A DNA stretch of 64,000 nt from Maniola hyperantus (Eukaryota > Arthropoda > Insecta > Lepidoptera > Nymphalidae): the NCBI RefSeq assembly GCF_902806685.2, contig NC_048541.1:2043465-2107464 (forward strand), given 5' to 3'. The notes under the pieces are model-generated. The model worked only from the letters and a program-made list of their open reading frames with translations, was not told the origin of the DNA and did no database searches. Numbering within the stretch: the stretch's first letter is position 1; each line of letters begins with the position of its first letter. The position numbers and the translations under genes were made by a program. Below, piece after piece: positions 52,287 to 61,200 of the stretch.

Positions 52287-55200
52287 GTAAGTACACTGCC
52301 TATTTCATCTAAACGAGGAAAAGTTTATCTCAATAATGATAATCAAGTTCTGTTATCCTTATCACAAATAGGATCAATAAAAAATAAGATCCGGCTCAGT
52401 GCAAATCACACTCGCCCACCGAGGATTCCGTAGCTTGGAAAGAAAGATATTAATATCATCATCAACCGATAGACGTCCACTGCTGGACATAGGTCTCTTG
52501 TAGGGACTTCCACACGCCACGGTCTTGCGCCGTCTGAATCCAGCGGCTCCCTGCGACTCGTCTGATGTCGTCCGTCCACCTAATGGGGGGTCTTTCAACG
52601 CTGTGCTTTCCGGTGCGAGGTCACCATTCCAGCACCTTGGGACCCCGACGTCTATCGGTTTTACGTTAACTATGTGCCCTGCCCATTGCCACTTCAGCTT
52701 TGCAATCCGTTCTCCTACAGATCTCCTTATTTCTGATTTGATCACGAATGATATAAATATAGCAGTGTTAAAGATAAAGTCAGGTTACACGATTTAATGT
52801 ATAGGTACCTACTTTTATATATTAACTTCTCAATTATTTCACAAGAATCGCCATCGTAAGGCATCACCAGAGAGTCCATAGAGCCGCTCAAATCGTAGCC
52901 TTTTAGACAGTTGTCAGGGAGCGTAAAGACGTGTAATATACACCACATCTGTACCCGTAGTACAAGATTTTACGTCTCACCAAACCAAACCAAATTCGAG
53001 TCGAAATACTTCCGCGTTACAGTAAACTGGATCTTAAACGCCTTGTTTTAAAGCTCAAGTTTGTCTAGACTTCTACAGCCAGCGCTCCAAGCGGAAACAT
53101 TGCGAAATTAAAATCAGTGGCATTGAATATTTGACTTCAATTCAAGGCTGTTTAGGTCCATTTTACTGTAACGCGGAAGTATTTCGACTCTCGAATTTGG
53201 TTTGGTTTGGTGAGACGTAAAATCTTGTACTACGGGTACTGGTGGCACGGTAGTGCCACTGCCAAGTCGAGCAAGCAAAGGCACAACTGTACCATCCTTT
53301 TCTCGAAGCCATTCAAGCCGTTTTCGACCGCCTGTAACTTTGTTATAGATAAAGCTAGAAGCCTGAAATTTCAGTGACCAAGAGGGCATAATGTAACCTG
53401 GTATATGATCAAATTTCATTTGATTTGAACCTGTGGTTTAAGAACTATGGCAAGTCAAAGTTCCTTAATTTTGTCACTGACACACTCACTCAGTCACCGA
53501 TCATCAAAATTCTAAGGTAGGTACTTCTAGCAGACACACAAGCTTCAAATTATGAACACATTATTATTGTTTAACCTATGAATAAAGGAAAAACTAACCG
53601 ACTTGGTTTTAAGTTGGATCTCAAAACTTTTTGCGGCTGAAGAACTAGGTACATTACGAGACTTGGATTTTTGTACATGTTATGTTTTTCAGCAATTCCA
53701 TCTAATCCTATTGGTGAATTTAATATTCCGTCTCAAAAACAATTTCCTTATAATTAGGATCGAAAAACTAAGTTTGTTTCGAATACAGGTTTACTGTTGA
53801 TGTTTAAAAAACTATGTTATTTGGCAACTGGTATTTGCCATGGATCACATAAGTACAGTACTCGGCAGAAAGTAATGCGCATCGGCGTTTAGAATGACAT
53901 TTCGGCTTTGTTGAGCGTTCTCTGTCGCTCATACCTATATGACGTTTTGTCGGTCTCAACGACAGGGACAACGCTCTACAAATCCGCTATCTCCTTCTAA
54001 AAGTCGACGTACATTACTTTTGGCCGCGTACTGTACTAATTATTACGGATTTTTGCTTTTGATGAATCCTACCTACCTATAACTACTCTTAACTATATTA
54101 TTATAAGTAAACGCGGATATAGTTTATTTGTTGGTTTGTTGCTTGTATGGTTTGTCATTGAATCACGCCGCAACAGAGCGACGCCGACGGATTGATCTCA
54201 TATTACGCACGGATATAATCGAAGACTTGGAAAGTGACATAGGCTACTTTTTATCCTGGAAAATCAAAAAGTTCCCACGGGATTTTCAAAAACCAAAATC
54301 CACGCGGTCGAAGTAACGAGCATCAGAGTTCTTTTTATCCTGGAAAATCAAAAAGTTCCCACGAGATTTTTAAAACCTAAATCCACACGGTCGAAGTAAC
54401 GAGCATCAGTAATGAATAAGCTGAGTTCTTTTTATCCTGGAAAATCAAAATTTCCCACGAGATTTTTAAAACCTAAATCCACGCGGTCGAAGTAACGAGC
54501 ATCAGTAATGAATAAGCTGAGTTCTTTTTATCCTGGAAAATCAAAAAGTTCCCACGGGATTTTCAAAAACCAAAATCCACACGGTCGAAGTCGCGAGCAT
54601 CAGTAAAGAATAAGCTGAGCTAAGAAGACTGTCAAAAAAACGATACTTAGTCAGTTATTCTGTATTATAGGTACGTAGGTATACCTCGCAGGGGCAATTT
54701 GGGAATTTATAATTAATTACTTGTTTTTCTCTGGTTTGGTCTAATTGGTGGCTTTGGCCTTGGCTAGTTACCACTTTTAGCAAGTAAAAACGCGCGATAA
54801 TCCACAAAGCGATTTAGCGTTTACAGGTAGGTAAAAACATCGTGAAGAAACTTGCATGCCTGAGAGTTTTCCATAATGCCAAAGGGGTCTGAAAGCTACT
54901 CGTCCGTAGTTGACTATGGCCTACAACCTTACAGGTAGGTAATAGTGAAGGAAAACAGCGTGAAGAAATCTGGGAGTTTTCCATAATATTGCCAAAGGGG
55001 TCTGAAAGCTACTCATCCGTATTGACCAGTGTAGTAGACTATGGCCTAAAACCGTCTCATTCTGAGAAAAGACCATGCTCAGTAGTGGGCCGTTAAAGGA
55101 TTACGATAGCTGATGTGTAATGAAACATCAGTGTGCGATATTGTAAAAACCACCGTAAAAACAGATCTATTTTCATTGCACTATAAACATCATCATCATC

Positions 55201-58200
55201 AATAACAACTCATCGGATCTTCGATTGACCTTGGCTTGAGTATTCACTTAATAATTGTTTCTCAGTGAAGTGGAACGCGTTTTAGAGTTCCGTACACTAA
55301 TAGCAGAAACGGAACTCTCAAGCTTATATAGCGTATCTGTATAGCGTATCTAACATGTATCTAAATAAAAAATAAAAACCGGCCAAGGGCGAGTCAGGCT
55401 CGCGCAATGAGGGTTCCGTACTACAGTCGTATTTTTTCGACATTTTGCACGACAATTCAAAAACTATGATGCATAAAAATAAATAAAAATCTGTTTTAGA
55501 ATGTACAAGTGAAGACCTTTCATATGATACCCCATTTATATAGTCACTCACTTCGAAAGTAGTATTTTCAACTTTCTGTTGTCTTTCTGTCAAGAAACCT
55601 ACAGGGTACTTCCCGTTGACCTAGAATCATGAAATTTGGCAGGTAGGTAGATCTTATAACTGACATTTGGGGAAAAATCTGAAAACCGTGAATTTGTGGT
55701 TACATCACACAAAAAAAGTTAATTGTGGTCATGAATTAATAATTAGTATTTTCAATTTTCTAAGTTAGATAACTAGGTATATCAAGTGGGGTATCATAAG
55801 AAAGGTCTTCACCTGTGCATTCTAAAACAGTTTTTTTTTTTTGTATATTAGTTTTTGAATTATCCTACAAAATTATAAATACTATCTGTTCCGGCTATAC
55901 TCACGTGTGTAGTCGACGTTAGCCCGACTAGTTTCGAACCCATACGGGGTCCTTTTTCAAGGGAGTCCGTCCGCGCACGCGCCGCGGTTTTGACTGCGGG
56001 ACGCACGTGCACGTGGGTCCTACAAAATGTCGATAAAATACGATTGTAATACGGAACCCTCAGTGCGCGAGTCTGACTCGCACTTGGCCGGTTTTTTTTA
56101 ACTTTTGCATCCAATTGCATTAGTCAATGAGAGAATTGGCCGTATTTCTATATAGGTTCCGCCTGAGTTGTCAGTCAGAGTTAGCCATGCTGTTTGCAAA
56201 TAATGCGAGTTAAAATGAGTTGCTACCTAATTGGTTATTTTTGTCAGCGCTACGGACTAATGCCGCGGGTGGGTGTTACTAACCACGAAATATTTTCAAA
56301 AGACGACCTCTGTGGTGCAATAGTGAACACTTTGACCTTATAAGTTGGAGATCGATCTCCAAAATAACCCTGCCGGGATGAATTTTATTTTTAACAAGCT
56401 GCCCTGGCGAACTTCGTTCCGCCTAACAGTCGATTCAAATTTTTTCAATTTTTCTCTCCGTAAGAACCATCCTCGTACTTCAAGGAATATTATAAAAAAG
56501 TATTAGCGAAATCGGTTCAGCGGTTCTCGTGATTTGCGATCAGCAACACATGTCCTTCCCCGGGATGTAAGCTATCTCTGTCGGTACCAAATTTGCCCAA
56601 AATCGGTTGAACGGTTGAGCTTTGAAAAGCTAGCAGACAGACAGACAGATAGACGGGCAGACAGACAGACAGACACACTTTCGCATTTATAATATTAGTA
56701 TGGATATGGATTTAGGTATTTATGTTTATTCTTCCTGTAGGTATCAAAATTGTAGTTACAAAGTAATAATAAATCAAATTAATTTTATCATGAGAAGTAG
56801 GTTAGTGACCCTAGAAGTAGCACGCTCCCTAAAGCTTTACATACAAATGTGCCTATAGTCCGCGACAGGTCGAGATGGCAATCGGGGTATGAGGCGGGGG
56901 ACGCTCCGCACACCCGTACGTCACCCGCGCTTACCCCACATTATTTTCTGATTTCTTCGTAGACGGAGTAAAAAATCTAGACAAAGGAACGTTTGCTTTC
57001 TCATTCACACTAAAAAGGGAGCACAGATAAAGTTACTAATGTGATAAACAGGGACGCAGCTAACCTATTTTTTGTCCCTTATCGTGTAACCGATTTTTTT
57101 CAAGGAATACAACTTTAGTTGCAAGACAAACTTTGAGAATTCGTGGCATCATTGTATTTCTCATTAGTTATTTACTTGTTTTCACATAAAAAAACGTTTA
57201 CCTAATACAAATGTTGTTGATCGGTTAATACAAATATTGACTACTAAGCAATGGCAATTATTGTCGTGTTATTCATCGTTACGTCGGGCTATCGCTATCT
57301 CAGTCGCGGTTACACAGTACTTTAGTCTAGCTTTTTATTCAGTCTACGGTTTTCTTGTTTCAGAGCGGATTTAACAACCAATACAGGCTTCGAATCAACT
57401 TTAAGCATAGACTCCAAAGACATCACCAGAGATGAAAAAGCCTACAATCCCTTTGAGCATAGAGAGGTGGAGCATCCAAATTCGTAAGTTAAAACCGAAA
57501 TATGTATATTGTTTTGTCAAGTAGATCTAGTAAGGCGCAAGGTTGGACACCAAAGTATTAATTAAGTAGATAGGTAAGTACCTAAATAATTTTAAATACA
57601 TATCAAAAATTGCGTAACTGGCAGGATTCGAACCTGCGTCTTCTGCTTAACTGCGTTTCGCTTACTGCCAGTGACGAAGTTTGTGATACCTACTATCATT
57701 GCACCCGAATTTCCGACCACTGGTACTACCCGTGCGCGATAAGTTGAGACTCGCCTGGAATGCAACCCTCCGCCCGCTTGCCCTGTAACTTCCCCTCAAG
57801 CTCCCGTGTTGTACTGTAGACAACGCCATTTTTTTAACATCTTAGTCTCGTACTTGCTTACGTCACGCAACGACGACGCGCTCCGATTTTTGTCTACAGT
57901 ACAACCACGCGTCTGTGGCGTCACCGCCCCCCAAGGCTCAACTTATTGCGCACGAGTAGTAAAAATATAACTGTTCCATTTTGACTGCCTACTAGAAAGG
58001 GCATGACTGCAGGGTATTGAGAGCACCCGGGGGGTACATAGGCTAGAGCCGACCCTGGTAGGATCAACGTTGCCTACTCAGTACAAGTAACTGCAAATAA
58101 GCGCTATTGCAACTGGACCATACGTCCCTCAATACTTAAGTAAAGTTCTGAATTCTCTTAAGTAGAGTTCTGATAAAATCTTGAGCGAGTTTTGTTTAGT

Positions 58201-61200
58201 ACTGGTTTATGGACAGGTTTGTCCTGACATTTAATATTGGGGTCATTGACAGGCCTGCCCACACCATGTTTGTATTCGTCTTTTACCTTATATCAATGCA
58301 AATTCATAATTTTACACTAATATTATACATGCAAAAACATTTTTTTTATTGCGTGATAGTTTGCCTTTGACGACAATCATGCTTAAAAAAACCGACCAAG
58401 TGCGAGTCGGGCTCTCCCAATGAGGGTTCCGTACTACGGTCATATTTTTTCGTCATTTTGCACGATAATTCAAAAACTATGATGCATAAAAATAAATAAA
58501 ATCTGTTTTAGAATGTGCAGGTGAAGACCTTTCATATGATACCCCACTTGATATAGTTATATCTTACTTTGAAAATTGAAAATACTAATTATTAGTTCAT
58601 GACCACAATTAATTTTTTTTGTGTCATGTAACCACAAATTCACGGTTGTCAGATTTTTCCCCGAATGTCAACTATAAGACCTACCTACCTGCCAAATTTC
58701 ATGATTCTAGGTCAACCGAAAGTACCCTGTAGGTTTCTTGACAGACCGACAGACAGACATGACGAATCTATAAGGGTTCCGGTTTTTGCCATTCGGCTAC
58801 GGAACCTTTAAAAGCAATGATGATGTCTAGATTGGAGCGCGCTTGCCTAGAAGATGCCTATTCACTCTTGCTTTGAAGATATTTAGGTTCTATCCTTTAT
58901 GTAAATCTTTTCATGGCTCAACTCCGATGTTGACGAATTTGGCACAGAGATAATAGGTAGGGTAAAGGTAGGCTAATTATTGGTGATAAGTATAGTGATA
59001 AAGGTTTTGACGGTTTCTCTGTTGCCCTGCCAGCGCTATCCTCTTTTTAATCGATTTCAAAAAAGAGGGGGTCTCAATTCGACTATATTGTTTTATACTC
59101 CGTCAATATTATAAACCGATTTTGATGATTTTTTTTCACCCTTTAGAGGTGGTCCCATTTTAATTTGGTAAAGATCTAATGAATATCTTCGGAGATGGAG
59201 AACGGAACTCTTCAATGGGTAAGAGTCAATGTGGAGTCATAAAACAATAATATGAAGAGTAGATAGACGGTTCGTGCGGCTAATTGGCACCGGCACCAAA
59301 AATATTACTATAGAACTACATTGTGGCTAATTCAGTTGTACACAAACTCTAAACTAAGCTAAAATGGCACGTCTAAATCTATTGCTATCCCTTTCATAAT
59401 ATTGCCTGCGGAAAAGGTTAGCACTAGATTTAGACCTCTTAATTTAGTTTAGTTTAGAGATTGTGTACAAGAGAATCGGCCCCAATAACTCTTGTTTTTT
59501 TTTTATTTTATTCAGATACAAGTTAGCCCTTGACTGCAATCTCACCTGGTGATAAGTGATGATGCAGTCTAAGATGATAGCGGGCTAACCTGGAAGGGGT
59601 ATGGCAGTTTTTATTAAACCCATACCCCTTTGGTTTCTACACGGCATCGTACCGGAACGCTAAATCGCTTGGCGGCACGGCTTTGCCGGTAGGGTGGTAA
59701 CTAGCCACGGCCGAAGCCTCCCACCCGACCAGACCAGAAATTTAGAAATTATAAAATTCCAAACCCCTGCCAGGAATCGAACCCGGGACCTCCCACTATT
59801 AAGACCACAGCGCTCACCACCAGGGAGGTCGTCAATACACATAATAATAATATATTGGGTAATAAATTGAATTATTTTTTACTTTTTAGTGTTTGTGGTT
59901 AATGAAGTCGGTTTTTTTTAATTTTTTTTTATTGTGTTTATAACTACATGCAGCAGGTAAGGTTATAACCAGACGCAACACGGTAAATGGATAATTTCAT
60001 GCTTTAGCGTCAAAACAATGAATAATTCCGGAGCGAAACTGACGTAAATGCCACTATATTATTGACCACATATACTATTCGTCGTTTACAACAGTGTTTT
60101 TTTTTAAGAATGTAGGTACCTATTGAAATAGAATAGACGTTGTTTTTGCTTATGGAATAGGTACTAGCTGATGCCCGCGACTTCGCGTGGATTTAGGTTT
60201 TTAAAATTCTCGTGGGAACTCTTCGATTTTCCGGGATAAAAAGCAGCCTATGTCACTCTCCAGGCTTTTAACTATACCCACGCAAAAAATCCGTTGCGAC
60301 GTGATCGAAGGACAAACCAAAAAACAAACACACTTTCGCATTTATAATGGGTACTGATAATAAGGGTGCTGATAAGCGTACTGATTTTTGATGTACCATT
60401 ACGATTTACCATTGCTGCACCATAAAGATTTGTGACTTTCGGCGGATTATATAGCAAATTAAGCTTTTGGTTCCTTGGAGGCGAGCCGCAACTCGAAAGA
60501 GACGCCAAGGCCAGAATACAAGGTGAAAATGTGCCGAAAACTTTAGCTGTATTGGTCGCATTAAGAAATTACCTGTGACAAAGGTCACTGACCTCAGCTA
60601 ACGCAATTTTACCGCGCCCCGGTTCTGTTGTCACTAAATTGTATTATTTTACTGAATTTTAACCCACTTTTCATTTACGTGGATAACCAGAATTTTATTA
60701 CAAAAAAGTGGTAATAAATTATGCAGTTTATATTGACATGTTATAATATATTATAGTAACTGTTGTACCTGTAAGGGGTCATATTATATACGTATCATAG
60801 TAGGTCCAAAATTCCTCAGTCATTATTTTTATCCTAGTTTATAATAAAGTAATAATAAAATTGGAGTCAAATACGATTGCGACATTCCTACCTAGTACAA
60901 CTTACAACAGTTGAGGCACCAAATTAGTTGAAGTTACCTACTTAATTTACTTTGTATTTTTCTTTCAGTTTTTCTTTAGTTAGCACGTGTTAGTGATAAT
61001 TGGTTTCGAACGTGTATATCTAATTATGTTTAATCGCAAGAACTCAAGGCAACAGTAAAAACGGAGTAAAAACAACTAACTTTTGTCTTTCAAATCCATA
61101 CTAATATTATAAATGCGAAAGTGTGTCTGTTTGTCTATCTGCTAGCTTTTCACGCACCAAAAGTTTTGCCGATTTTGATGAAATTTGGTACAGAGTTCGC

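Noticed and set aside
55874..56017. Hammerhead ribozyme in the GC-rich insert
   Set aside because: CGAAAC is present after a possible stem, but the CTGATGA core is missing.
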